The notes under the pieces were generated by a model. It saw only the letters and a list, made by a program, of their open reading frames with translations, did not search any database and was not told the origin of the DNA. 64,000 bases of DNA from the NCBI RefSeq assembly GCF_013177455.1, contig NZ_CP053660.1, forward strand, positions 744,001-808,000. The letters run 5' to 3'. The position numbers and the translations under genes were made by a program. The DNA comes from Nocardioides marmotae. GTDB taxonomy: Bacteria; Actinomycetota; Actinomycetes; Propionibacteriales; Nocardioidaceae. Shown one piece after another: positions 51,312 to 60,668 of this stretch (positions are counted from its first letter, which is position 1; every line of letters begins with the position of its first letter).

Positions 51312-52282
51312 CCAGCCCGCCGCTAGGAGTCACGGCGAGCGATCTGCTGCGCGAACTGCGGCAGGTCGTCGCGCCCGCAGCAGCCGGGTTCTCGGTTCGC
51401 GACGTGCCGTCGGCACCCGGTTACAAGGTTGGCCGGGGGGTCGAGGGCGCCGTAGCCCTGTTCACGCCGCCGGACGACGCCCCAGAGCCTCCTACGCGGC
51501 TCAGGACGCTGCAGCTCGACCCTCGCGTCTTGCTGGCGTTCGAGGACGCTGACGGCAGCAGCGTCGAGGCCGAGCACGGCCTTGTTCAGTTATGGCTGCA
51601 GAGCGACGAACTCCTCGAGCCGTTCCTAGGCGTCGCCGCGGTCATCATCCGGCTCCTGGGGTCGGATCCCAGTCCAGGTGAGGTGAGCGCAGGGCTCCGT
51701 AGATTGGTCCGGATCTTTGACCCGGCCCAGCCTCCTCGCGGCAGCGTCCTCGGTCTTTGGGCCGAACTGTTAGTAATCCATGAAGCGTCCGACGTGGCAG
51801 CGATGGTGGACGCCTGGCACGCGTACGTCGACGCACGCTTCGACTTCTCCGCCGAGGGCAGCCGCCTCGAGGTCAAGGCCACCACCCGGGACTCTCGGAT
51901 CCACGAGTTCAACCTTCGCCAACTGCAACCGGTCGAGGGCGCTGAGGTCGTCGTGGCGTCGCTGATGACGACCGAGACGCGGGCCGGTAGGTCGGTCGCG
52001 TCCATGGTGGAGCGCATCGAGCAACGTCTGGTGGGCGACACAGCGAGACAGGCGATAGTGCACGAACTCGTCTCCGAGACGCTCGGTACCGACTGGGCGC
52101 GCCACGTCGGCCGACGCTTCGACGAGCGACAGGCCGTCGACTCCTTGGCCTTCCTCGACCCGGCTCAGATCCCTCAGGTGGTGGACGTCCCGACCGAGGT
52201 GCTCGAGGTGCACATCATGGTCGATTGCACAGGTGTCAAGCAGGTCTCCCCCGTGGGGTTGGCGGAGCTGCTGCAACGTTGA
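51308..52282 (+). CDS. PD-(D/E)XK nuclease-like protein (DUF4420 family)
   Basis: 324 aa, the likely nuclease of the MORC-type system. The catalytic set is visible as Glu153 (GLWAELLVI), Asp179 (RFDFS), and Glu188-x-Lys190 (LEVKAT), followed by RIHEFNLRQLQ. The start GTG overlaps the Z1 stop as GTGA. It is the last gene of the operon. In related loci an AIPR gene often follows; none is present here. Assignment rests on motif spacing and operon context. Confidence 0.85.
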   Translation: MTSPPLGVTASDLLRELRQVVAPAAAGFSVRDVPSAPGYKVGRGVEGAVALFTPPDDAPEPPTRLRTLQLDPRVLLAFEDADGSSVEAEHGLVQLWLQSDELLEPFLGVAAVIIRLLGSDPSPGEVSAGLRRLVRIFDPAQPPRGSVLGLWAELLVIHEASDVAAMVDAWHAYVDARFDFSAEGSRLEVKATTRDSRIHEFNLRQLQPVEGAEVVVASLMTTETRAGRSVASMVERIEQRLVGDTARQAIVHELVSETLGTDWARHVGRRFDERQAVDSLAFLDPAQIPQVVDVPTEVLEVHIMVDCTGVKQVSPVGLAELLQR

Positions 52283-52663
52283 TCGCCGAGGCCGGACCTC
52301 AAACATGAAGTTGACCGGAAGACCGAGGTCGCGCCCCCGGGTCACACGCACGAAGATGACGGGGGCCATTACATGCGCGAGTACGGCGCAGAGGCCGCGG
52401 TAATGCGGCATCCAGCGCTGTGGGGCTACTTTTGCCGGACGGACCGATCGCGCGACGGTGGCCCGCCACGAGGGCGCGACGGTGTCGATGAACGTCGCCC
52501 CGCCGACCCGCACCCCCTCGGTGGTCAAGAACCGCGCCCCCGCCGTGGTTCGCACGCACCCGACTTGTGACGTTCGACCGGATCCGCCCTCGTTCGTCGG
52601 TCGAGGCTGGTTGGCTGGCGTCCCCCGCCGGTGTAAGCCGGCGCTCATGGACCGGAGGGCCTC
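52283..52663. other. 381-bp gap without a supported gene
   Basis: It separates the R-M operon from the helicase pair. An open minus-strand reading (VRTTAGARFLTTEGVR ... GLPVNFMFEVRPRR) crosses part of it but continues into the coding strand of the preceding gene and has no recognised homology. A small dyad GCCGG-TGTAA-GCCGGC near 52630 precedes the next gene. No att site or direct repeat was found. Confidence 0.6.
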
Positions 52664-55600
52664 ATGTTCCTGCTGGACGACCGTCTCGTGTGGAGCGCGA
52701 CGGACCTGACAGCGGCCGCGGAGTGCGAGTTCGCGGTGCTCTCGGGGCTGGACCGCGTGTTGGGGCGCGCGCCCGTGGTTGCCGTGTCCGACGACCCGCT
52801 CGGTGACCAGGTCGCCAAGCTGGGCGAATTGCACGAGGCGGCCGAGTTCGAACGGCTCCGCCTGTTGCACGGCGACCACGACCCCGTAGCAGGGATCGGG
52901 ATGCTCGCGCTCAGTCGGGCTAGCGGTCGTGACCTCGCCTCACTCAGCGCCGTCGCGGAGCGGACGCTTAAGGCACTGAGTGCCGGTGCTGACGTGCTCT
53001 ACCAGCCGGCATTCTTCGATGGGGACTTCCTCGGTTACGCCGACTTCGTCCGGTGCAGCACAGTTGGTTGGGTCGTCTGCGACACGAAGCTGGCGCGGCA
53101 CGCCAAGCCGACCGCCCTGCTTCAGCTCGCGGCCTACGCCGCCCAGCTAGTGGCGCTCGATGTGCCTGTCGCCCCGACCGTCGAGTTGCTCCTGGGCAAT
53201 GGCCGGCGGGAGGAGTTTCGTCGAGCCGACCTTGAGCCGCTCTTCCGCGAGCGGCGCAGTCGATTGCTTCAGCTACTCGAGCAGCACGGCGCCGAGGCGG
53301 ACCCAGTGACCTGGGGACAGCCTGGCGTTGCGGCCTGCGGCCGGTGTGCTGACTGTGAGCGCGCCGCGATGGCGGGCGAGGATCTAGTGCTGGTCGCCGG
53401 TCTGCGGATGGAGCAGCGACGCAAGCTGAACGAAGGCGGCGTACGGACGGTCTCGGACCTTGCCAAAGCCGAGGACCCTCCGCCGGGGATGGCACGGTCA
53501 ACTTTCGAGCGCCTTCGCGCTCAGGCCGAGATGCAGCTGCTTCAGAAGGAGCCGGACCCTGGCGAGCCGCTCGTGGTGCACCACCGCGTCATTGACGAGA
53601 AGCCGCTGCGGAGCCTGCCGCCCAAGTCGCCCGGTGACCTGTTCTTCGACTTCGAGGGCGACCCCTTACACAACGAAGGTGACCTTGGGGACTGGGGCCT
53701 CGAGTATCTCTGGGGTGTGTTGACCGCGCCCGACCACCCCACCGAGCCGCACGATTTCCTCCCCCTCTGGGCCGACGACCACCAGGAGGAGCGGGCCTGC
53801 CTCATGCAGTTCCTCGACGACCTCACCGCTCGGCTCGAAGTGCACCCGGAGCTGCACGTCTACCACTACGCGCCGTACGAGGTGACCGCCCTCAAGCGGC
53901 TGACCGCCAAGCACAAGACGCACGAAGCGGTCCTCGACGATCTTTTGCGCGGGGGGATCTTCGTCGACCTCTACGCAGTGGTCCGGGCGGCGCTGCTCAT
54001 CTCCCAGCCGTCGTACAGCATCAAGAAGCTCGAGCCGCTCTACATGGAGGAGGCGCGCTCCGGCGATGTGATGGCCGGTGACGTCTCGATCGCGGAGTAC
54101 CACTCCTACCGCCTCCACCTCGAGCGTGGCGAGGCCGAGCCGGCCGGGCAGGCCAGACGGGCGCTGCTCGACTACAACCAGTACGACTGCGAGTCCACCC
54201 TGCGACTACGCGACTGGCTATGGGGCCTCGTCGACCACCCCGAGGCGCCGCTCACGGAGCATCACGGCGCCGGCGCAACGGGAGAGACCGACGAGGAGCA
54301 CGACCCGCTCGCCCAGTCGCTGGTTGCGCGAAGTGGGCCGGTGCACCGCAGTGAGCGGACTGCCGAGGAGCAGGCCTGGGCGATGCTGGCCTCAGCTCTG
54401 GGCTACCACCGACGGGAGCGACTGCCGGCTGCCTGGGAGTACTTTCACCGGCTCTTCAACCCGGTGGCGGAGTGGGAGTCCGGCTCCGAGGTGCTCGTGT
54501 TCACCGAGCCGCCAGCCGTGGAGCAGGACTGGGACAAGCAGCGCGGCAAACAGACCTACAGCCGGATCCTGACCGCCACCGCCCACGTCGGCCCCGGCAA
54601 CACCGTGCGTCCTGGCGACATGAGTGCGCTGTACGCCGATCCGCTGCCCGATTCCTGCACGCCGCACGAGGGAGCCACTCACGCGATCGGGTGCGGAGCC
54701 TCGCTCCTCGAGCTGGAGCGCATCGCCGACGACCTGGTGGAGGTCCGGTTCGAGGAGCGGGTGAGGAAGGGAGTCGCGGGCCACCCTCAGCTGCCCGCCG
54801 CGCTCGTCCCGGGCTACGGCGTGAATGACAAGCCCCTGGAGGATGCGATCCGCGAGGTTGCGTCTGCGGCCGACGCGGCCGGCGCCCTTCCCGAGAGCCC
54901 GGCCATCGACGTCCTCGTGCGGCGGTCCCCACGACTGGGCAGCGACGCCTCGTTGCCGCAGACGGGGGACTCGTGCCCCGACCTGGTCCGCGCCTTGCTG
55001 GACCTCGACCGCTCGTACTTGGCGGTCCAGGGCCCTCCCGGGACCGGAAAGACCTACACCGGCTCCCACGTCATTCGCGAGCTCGTCGAGACGCATGGAT
55101 GGCGCATCGGGATCGTCGGGCCTTCGCACGCGGTGGTGGAGAACTTCCTCGGCGCAGTGGTGAAGACGGGGCTCGATCCAGCGCTGGTCGGCAAGAAGGC
55201 GACTAAGACCCCCAATGCGCCGTGGCAGAGCGTCAAGGACCCGGCAGCTTTCGTGGGCAAGGCTGAGCGCGGATGCGTCGTCGGCGGCACTGCCTGGAAC
55301 TTCGTCGGCACTTCCTTCGAGCGCGAGTGCCTCGACCTCCTGGTCGTCGACGAGGCGGGGCAGTTCTCGTTGGCTAACACGCTCGCCGTCTCCATCGCCG
55401 CCAAGCGGTTGCTGCTGCTCGGCGACCCGCAGCAGCTGCCTCAGGTCAGTCAGGGCACGCACGGCGAGCCGGTGAACCACTCCGCGCTCGGCTGGCTGAT
55501 GGACGGCCACGCGGCGCTTCCTCCTGAGCTGGGTTACTTCCTCCCGCTTAGTTACCGGATGCATCCGTCGGTCTGCGCGCCCGTCTCGACATTGTCGTAC

Positions 55601-56185
55601 GCGGAGGAGCTGCGCTCCGCCGAACCAGCTTCTCGGCGACGGCTCGACGGCGTGGACCCCGGGGTGCGCGTGGTGCGCTTGACGCATGAGGGCAACAGCG
55701 TGGCCAGCCCTGAGGAGGCTGACGAGGTCGTCAGGCAGATCACCGAGGTGCTCGGAGCGGTGTGGACCGACCCGGAGCGCACGCCCGCCTCGCGCCCGCT
55801 GACTGAGGACGACGTGGTGGTTGTGGCGCCGTACAACGCGCAGCGCCTGCTGATCAGCTCCCGCTTGGCCGCCGCGGGACTCGACGGGGTGCGCGTCGGG
55901 ACTGTCGACAAGTTCCAGGGTCAGGAGGCGCCGGTCGTCGTCCTGTCCATGACGGCGTCCTCTGCGGTCGACGTGCCCCGTGGCATCGGGTTCCTGCTCA
56001 ACCGGAACCGCGTCAACGTAGGCGTTTCGCGCGCCCAGTACCTGAGCATCGTGGTGCGCTCGGAATCGCTGACGAGCTTCATGCCGGCGACGGTAGGAGG
56101 ACTGCTGGAACTGGGGGCGTTCGTGGGGTTGTGCGAATCAGGCGAAGCGAGGAGCGAGTCGACAAGCGGCGGTGGAGTGCGGTGA
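52664..56185 (+). CDS. RecB-like nuclease fused to UPF1-like superfamily 1 helicase
   Basis: 1173 aa. The N-terminal about 260 residues form a TM0106-type RecB-like nuclease (GYADFVRCSTVGWVVCDTKLARHAK with the D-x-K core) and a four-Cys patch (ACGRCADCERA). An RNase-H-like segment follows (DLFFDFEGDPL to YDCESTLRLRDWLW). The C-terminal helicase has Walker A GPPGTGKTYTG, LVVDEAGQFSL, GDPQQLPQV, SYRMHP, DKFQGQE and GVSRAQ. GGAGGG lies 5 bases before ATG 52664. It overlaps the NERD-UvrD gene by 4 bp. Probably a nucleic-acid-degrading defence enzyme; this role is inferred from island context. Confidence 0.87.
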   Translation: MFLLDDRLVWSATDLTAAAECEFAVLSGLDRVLGRAPVVAVSDDPLGDQVAKLGELHEAAEFERLRLLHGDHDPVAGIGMLALSRASGRDLASLSAVAERTLKALSAGADVLYQPAFFDGDFLGYADFVRCSTVGWVVCDTKLARHAKPTALLQLAAYAAQLVALDVPVAPTVELLLGNGRREEFRRADLEPLFRERRSRLLQLLEQHGAEADPVTWGQPGVAACGRCADCERAAMAGEDLVLVAGLRMEQRRKLNEGGVRTVSDLAKAEDPPPGMARSTFERLRAQAEMQLLQKEPDPGEPLVVHHRVIDEKPLRSLPPKSPGDLFFDFEGDPLHNEGDLGDWGLEYLWGVLTAPDHPTEPHDFLPLWADDHQEERACLMQFLDDLTARLEVHPELHVYHYAPYEVTALKRLTAKHKTHEAVLDDLLRGGIFVDLYAVVRAALLISQPSYSIKKLEPLYMEEARSGDVMAGDVSIAEYHSYRLHLERGEAEPAGQARRALLDYNQYDCESTLRLRDWLWGLVDHPEAPLTEHHGAGATGETDEEHDPLAQSLVARSGPVHRSERTAEEQAWAMLASALGYHRRERLPAAWEYFHRLFNPVAEWESGSEVLVFTEPPAVEQDWDKQRGKQTYSRILTATAHVGPGNTVRPGDMSALYADPLPDSCTPHEGATHAIGCGASLLELERIADDLVEVRFEERVRKGVAGHPQLPAALVPGYGVNDKPLEDAIREVASAADAAGALPESPAIDVLVRRSPRLGSDASLPQTGDSCPDLVRALLDLDRSYLAVQGPPGTGKTYTGSHVIRELVETHGWRIGIVGPSHAVVENFLGAVVKTGLDPALVGKKATKTPNAPWQSVKDPAAFVGKAERGCVVGGTAWNFVGTSFERECLDLLVVDEAGQFSLANTLAVSIAAKRLLLLGDPQQLPQVSQGTHGEPVNHSALGWLMDGHAALPPELGYFLPLSYRMHPSVCAPVSTLSYAEELRSAEPASRRRLDGVDPGVRVVRLTHEGNSVASPEEADEVVRQITEVLGAVWTDPERTPASRPLTEDDVVVVAPYNAQRLLISSRLAAAGLDGVRVGTVDKFQGQEAPVVVLSMTASSAVDVPRGIGFLLNRNRVNVGVSRAQYLSIVVRSESLTSFMPATVGGLLELGAFVGLCESGEARSESTSGGGVR

Positions 56186-57849
56186 CCGCGCGCTGCATCC
56201 CCGAACAGCCGACGTTCACCACCGCCTCGGAGCGCGAGGTGTGGGAGCGGCTGCGGGCCGGGCTGGGACCGAGCGACGTCCTGCTGGCGAACGTCCGCCT
56301 GACCGACCAGGACAAGGACCACGAGGCCGACCTGGTCGTGCTGATGCCCGAGCTCGGGATCCTCGTGCTCGAGGTCAAGGGCGGCGCGGTGTGGCACGAC
56401 GAGGGTGGCTGGTGGGTGCGCCGCGGCGAGAAGGACGAGCGCTGCTGGCCCGTCGACCAGGCGCGCGACGCGAAGTACGCCTTGCGCCGCTACGTCGAGC
56501 ACGACCCCCGCTGGGGCGGCCGGGGCCACGTGGCGTGGGCGCACGGGGTGGTGACGCCGCACGCGCAGTTCGGCAACGACTTCGCCGTGCCGGAGCTCCC
56601 GCGGTGGGCGCTCCATGACCGCGATGAGCAGGAGGCGCTGGCCGAGCGGGTCCGTGACAACAGTTGGGGCCTGGCGCACGGCCACCCGCCGCCGAACCAC
56701 GACGACATCGAGCTCATCGCGGAGATCCTCGCCGGCCGCCACCACACGTCGTACGACGTGAACGCCGAGGCCGCCGAGCGCGCCGCCGAGGCGGACCGGC
56801 TCACCCAGGAGCAGGCGGCGATCCTGCAGGTGACCCGCCTGCTGCGTCGCGTGGAGGTGCGGGGCGGCGCCGGCAGCGGCAAGACGGTGCTCGCGCTGCA
56901 GCAGGCGAAGGAACTCACCCGCGGCCGGACCGGTGAGCGGTCGCCCGAGCGGGTGGCGCTGCTGTGCTACTCGATCGGGCTGGCGGAGCACTTCAAGCGC
57001 CAGGTCGCGACCTGGCACCGCAAGCACCGGCCGGCGTTCGTGGGGACGTTCGAGGAGTTCGGCCGGCAGTGGGGCGCACCGAGCGGCAGCCGGGAGGACA
57101 GCGACTTCTGGGAGCACGAGCTGCCGGCGCGCATGGCGGAGCTGGCGGCTGAGCTGCCGCCGGGAAAGCGCTACGACTCCGTCATTGTCGACGAGGCGCA
57201 GGACTTCGCCGACGAGTGGTGGGTGCCCGTGCTCACCTCGCTCAAGGACGAGGAGAGCGGCGGCCTCTACGTCTACTCCGACGAGAACCAGCGCATCTTC
57301 GCCCGCTTCGGTCGCCCGCCGGTCCAGCTCGTGCCGCTGGTCCTCGACCACAACCTCCGTAACACCAAGCAGATCCACCAGGCCTTCGGCCCGCTGGCTC
57401 CGAGCCGGATGTACGCCCGGGGTGGCGAGGGTCCGGCGGTCCGCTTCGTCGCTGCGGCGACCGACGGGGCGCTCGACGTCGCCGACGACCAGGTCGAGGC
57501 GCTGCTGGAGGAGGGCTGGGACCCCGGGGCGATCGCGCTGCTCACGACCGGTCACCGCCACCCGGAGCAGACCGCGCAGACCGAGCGGCACGGGCAGGCC
57601 GGGTACTGGAAGCACTTCTGGGAGGGCGAGGACGTCTTCTACGGGCACGTGCTGGGCTGCAAGGGCCTCGAGCGCCGGGTCGTCGTGCTGTGCCTCAACG
57701 AGGACGGGGAGCGCGACCGCGCCCGCGAACGGTTGTACGTCGGCATGTCGCGCGCGACCGACGTGCTCGTCGTGGTCGGCGACCCCGACGTCGTACGGCG
57801 TGTCGGCGGCGAGGACGTGGCGCGTCGGCTCGGCATCGACCTCACCTGA
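56182..57849 (+). CDS. NERD-domain UvrD/Rep-like helicase
   Basis: 555 aa from GTG 56182, which overlaps the previous stop (GTGA). The N-terminal NERD nuclease-related domain (about residues 10-120) shows ADLVVLMPELGILVLEVKGG with the D...E-x-K core. The helicase part has Walker A RGGAGSGKTVLALQQA, IVDEAQDFADEWW, SDENQRIFARFG, LDHNLRNTKQI, CKGLERRVVVL and YVGMSRATD. It is the second gene of a two-gene nuclease-helicase operon; both proteins combine a PD-(D/E)XK-type module with an SF1 motor, suggesting joint action on foreign DNA. Confidence 0.9.
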   Translation: MTARCIPEQPTFTTASEREVWERLRAGLGPSDVLLANVRLTDQDKDHEADLVVLMPELGILVLEVKGGAVWHDEGGWWVRRGEKDERCWPVDQARDAKYALRRYVEHDPRWGGRGHVAWAHGVVTPHAQFGNDFAVPELPRWALHDRDEQEALAERVRDNSWGLAHGHPPPNHDDIELIAEILAGRHHTSYDVNAEAAERAAEADRLTQEQAAILQVTRLLRRVEVRGGAGSGKTVLALQQAKELTRGRTGERSPERVALLCYSIGLAEHFKRQVATWHRKHRPAFVGTFEEFGRQWGAPSGSREDSDFWEHELPARMAELAAELPPGKRYDSVIVDEAQDFADEWWVPVLTSLKDEESGGLYVYSDENQRIFARFGRPPVQLVPLVLDHNLRNTKQIHQAFGPLAPSRMYARGGEGPAVRFVAAATDGALDVADDQVEALLEEGWDPGAIALLTTGHRHPEQTAQTERHGQAGYWKHFWEGEDVFYGHVLGCKGLERRVVVLCLNEDGERDRARERLYVGMSRATDVLVVVGDPDVVRRVGGEDVARRLGIDLT

Positions 57850-57867
57850 GAGGACGCGTAGGACGCG

Positions 57868-58653
57868 TCACCACAGATCGTCGTCTGAGTCCTCGATCGG
57901 GGCGGGCGGTGCAATGCCCCGGCGCTGCAGCCTGGCCCAGGGGACGCGCCACTCGTCGATGCCGGGGTTCTCGAGCCGCAGCAGGTCGACCATCATTTCG
58001 TGTGAGCGGACAGCGTGAGCCCTTGCCAGGTCATGGAGCGCGACGCCGTGGCGGGAGTAGAGATCGCCGATCTCCTTGGGCGCCTCGTACATGCCGGCGA
58101 ACGGGTTGAGCTCCGTCGCGCCCGCAGCGGCCACCATGCCGATGAGGTGGCTGAGGACGGGGCGGAGACGGGAAGGATCCGTCGGCGGCAGGAAGGCTGT
58201 CAGGACGTCCCGCACCGCTGCCCAGTAGGGGTCAGTGGCGGCGCGCATCGTCGCGTGCGCAAGCTCGTCCACTCCAACATGGCCCTCGTGCCATACGTGT
58301 CCGGACGGCTCGCTCTCGAGAGCCTGGACGGTCAACGACGCCAGCGACAAGGCGATCGGTGGGGCGAGGGCGTCGACCTTCACGCGGACGTAGGTGACCC
58401 CTCCGCACTTCGCCCGCAGGGTTCCCGGCTCAGGGAACGACGATGCCCAGGCGCTCGGCGAAGCAATGACGACCGCCTCCGCCGAGACGTACATGCCGAC
58501 CGCCGAGCGCTCCGTCAGCCGCAGCGCGAGCTCACTTGGCAGGCCGCGGCGCTCGACGACCGGGGCGATCGCGTCAGCCACGAGCAACGTCAGCTCGACC
58601 GTCGCCTCGCCGCAGCCGAGGCGCGCGAGCTCGGCACGGAGAGAGCCGCTCAC
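57868..58653 (-). CDS. Hypothetical protein of the PD-(D/E)XK operon
   Basis: 261 aa, unrecognised. It starts MSGSLRAELARLGCGEATVEL and ends with an acidic EDSDDDLW tail. Mixed alpha/beta composition, no membrane segments. The start GTG overlaps the stop of the upstream nuclease gene (GTGA), so the two are coupled and probably act together. Possible roles are inhibitor, specificity factor or effector partner; none can be chosen from sequence. Confidence 0.72.
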   Translation of the reverse strand: MSGSLRAELARLGCGEATVELTLLVADAIAPVVERRGLPSELALRLTERSAVGMYVSAEAVVIASPSAWASSFPEPGTLRAKCGGVTYVRVKVDALAPPIALSLASLTVQALESEPSGHVWHEGHVGVDELAHATMRAATDPYWAAVRDVLTAFLPPTDPSRLRPVLSHLIGMVAAAGATELNPFAGMYEAPKEIGDLYSRHGVALHDLARAHAVRSHEMMVDLLRLENPGIDEWRVPWARLQRRGIAPPAPIEDSDDDLW

Positions 58654-60575
58654 CGCAGCCTCCAGGCGTCGACGTACGCCGTGAGCTCGGCCAGCGCCTC
58701 GGCCAGCTGGCGCGTCGTGACCAGCTCGTCCACCTTTCGGTAGCGGTACACGAAATCCGGCGCGAAGCGCTGCCAGTGCCCCGTCGGGAAGTGCTTGGGC
58801 AGCAGGAGGTCGCCGAGCACCTGCTCAGCAGGGTCGAAGTCCACGAAGTCGGCGTACTCCGCCTCGGCCACCCTGGCCCGAGCGGCGGCGCGGTCGGGAC
58901 CCGGGCCCGCCAGCTCCGCGTCGCGGACGAGGACGAACAGGCGGAGCTGTCCCTCCTGGAGCTGCCAGCCGATCGACCTGGTGGCGCTGAGTCGTCGCTC
59001 GTAGGTGATCAGACCCATCGCCCGTGTGATGTCGACGTGCAGCGGGACCGGAGTGCCGTACTCCTCCGTCGTCATCTGGGCGAGGCCGGTGAACCGCATC
59101 CGTTGGAGAGGCCCGACGAATCCCTTGTGACCGAGTCCGGCGAGTGCCGCCCTGACGGAGAACGGCTCGTCCGGGTTCTCCCGCGGGTCGACTGCACCCT
59201 TCAGCTGCACGAGCCGTCGGACCAGTGCGCGGTAGCGGGTGACGAGGTCGGCGTCGCGTCCGAGCTCCTCGACGTCGATCGCGTCGAGTGCTGTCAGCAC
59301 CTGCTCGTAGCTGAGCCTGCGCCAAGGGGAGGGCAGGTCGAAAGTCGGATCCATGAGGGTGAGCAGGAAGTAGGACGTATCGGTGGCCCCGCATGACCCG
59401 TGTCCAGCGGACCAGGGAAGGTCCACCTCCGCGTACCTGGTGAGCTGTTCGGGGTAGGGGATGGAGTACAGCTTGTTCTCGACCACGAATCGCCCGGCCC
59501 CCTGCCCACGACGTGCAACGAGGTCGATGTGCCGGTATTCCCGCCACACCTCGAGGGCGCCAGCCCCGGCCGGATCGAAGACAGCCGCGAGCGAAGCCGC
59601 GGCGTCGGGGTGCTCCGAGAGGAGCCAGCTCAGGGTGTTGCTGTGGAAGAGCTCCTGGGCCGCTCGGGACATCGACCACAGCAGGTCGCCCTCCAGCGCG
59701 TCGAGCAGCGGCTCGACCCGCTCGACGAAGTCGGGCTCCGTGCCGCGGCCTGCGGGGGGTGACTCGGTGCCAGTCGCAGCGGGCCGGCCAGTCGGGTCCG
59801 GCCCGTCGAGATCCACGAGCGTCACGTACCGGACGGGGTTCTGGGAGCCCTGGGGGAAGACCGACGACACGTCCCGGCCGATCCACCGGTCGCGGTCGGA
59901 CGCGACAACACCCTCGAACCCGATGCGGTGTTCCTCTCCCGGCTCGGGCGACGGCACCCACGACACCGGCTCGTATACCTCCCGCACGATTCCCCGGGCG
60001 ACGGCGAACGCCCTGGTGATCGTCTCGGCCTTGCTCAGCGACATCGCCCAATAGCCACGCGTCGCGTCGTACAGCTCCTCGGGCGTCATGTCGTCGTGCC
60101 AGGTCCTCCTCAGGCGGAGGAGGACGCACGTCGGCGCGGTCGCCGAAGCCTCGCCCGTCGGGTGGACGACGCTGGGCACGGTGCTCGGTGTGACACCGGT
60201 GAGTGCCGCCACGGTCGTGTACCGGACGGGATTCGCTGCGCCCTTCGGGTAGAGGTGGGCCACGGACGCGCCGACCAGGTGCGCTGCCTCGGGTGCTGCG
60301 TCGCCACGGAAGGCGACCCGTCCGGCCGTGCCCGGTTCCACGGACACCGTCCAGGCCGTGGGGGCCCAGGCGCTGACGATCGCGTTGTCGGCCACCCCGA
60401 CCACGAGCCGGGTCGTCTGCACCTGGGCGGGGCTCGCCTTCCACCAGGAGCGGGCCAGCTCGTAGAGCTGGTCCGGGTCGCCGGCGGCCTGTTCGACCGC
60501 GCTGCCGATCTTGAGCATCAGCACCCGGTCGTCGGGGCGCAGCCCGCCGCCCATGCTGTGGTGGTCGTGCTCCAT
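58650..60575 (-). CDS. PD-(D/E)XK nuclease with duplicated N-terminal module
   Basis: 641 aa. Residues about 37-122 and 168-254 are two copies of the same module: LYELARSWWKAS ... NPVRYTTV and LYDATRGYWAMS ... NPVRYVTLV, each with a VxGVADNAIV/VARGIVREVY strand and a W-x-V patch. This module appears at the ends of restriction-endonuclease-like and GIY-YIG proteins. The nuclease domain follows (about 300-470): LFHSNTLSWLLSE, HIDLVARR (Asp351), VVENKLYSIPY (Glu366-x-Lys368) and EQLTRY, a PDDEXK_4-type site. GGAGGAC precedes ATG 60575. It heads a two-gene operon. Likely a DNA-targeting defence nuclease. Confidence 0.82.
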   Translation of the reverse strand: MEHDHHSMGGGLRPDDRVLMLKIGSAVEQAAGDPDQLYELARSWWKASPAQVQTTRLVVGVADNAIVSAWAPTAWTVSVEPGTAGRVAFRGDAAPEAAHLVGASVAHLYPKGAANPVRYTTVAALTGVTPSTVPSVVHPTGEASATAPTCVLLRLRRTWHDDMTPEELYDATRGYWAMSLSKAETITRAFAVARGIVREVYEPVSWVPSPEPGEEHRIGFEGVVASDRDRWIGRDVSSVFPQGSQNPVRYVTLVDLDGPDPTGRPAATGTESPPAGRGTEPDFVERVEPLLDALEGDLLWSMSRAAQELFHSNTLSWLLSEHPDAAASLAAVFDPAGAGALEVWREYRHIDLVARRGQGAGRFVVENKLYSIPYPEQLTRYAEVDLPWSAGHGSCGATDTSYFLLTLMDPTFDLPSPWRRLSYEQVLTALDAIDVEELGRDADLVTRYRALVRRLVQLKGAVDPRENPDEPFSVRAALAGLGHKGFVGPLQRMRFTGLAQMTTEEYGTPVPLHVDITRAMGLITYERRLSATRSIGWQLQEGQLRLFVLVRDAELAGPGPDRAAARARVAEAEYADFVDFDPAEQVLGDLLLPKHFPTGHWQRFAPDFVYRYRKVDELVTTRQLAEALAELTAYVDAWRLR

Positions 60576-60630
60576 GAGTCCTCCGTACGTCGTGTGGTCC
60601 CACCCTGACGAACGGAGGTCCGGGGCGAGG

Positions 60631-60644
60631 GTTACCCGGGTGAC
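60631..60644. promoter_or_regulatory. Candidate operator copy 1
   Basis: GTTACCCGGGTGAC, a near-perfect 14-bp palindrome in the divergent region between the nuclease operon and the HTH-like gene. A second copy with two changes lies at 61400-61413 just before the ARPP-1 gene. Confidence 0.45.
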
Positions 60645-60668
60645 TGCTTCCTCCCGATGTCACACCTC

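Noticed and set aside
52299..52559. Small minus-strand gene after the PD-(D/E)XK gene
   Set aside because: No ribosome-binding site, no recognised family, and its alternative frame runs antisense into the preceding gene; probably noise in a non-coding gap.
52283..52663. An AIPR gene completing the MORC-type system
   Set aside because: The gap is too short and no AIPR-like frame was found on either strand.
45236..52663. Prophage or integrative element
   Set aside because: No integrase, transposase, att repeats or tRNA boundary were found; the region looks like an accumulated defence island.
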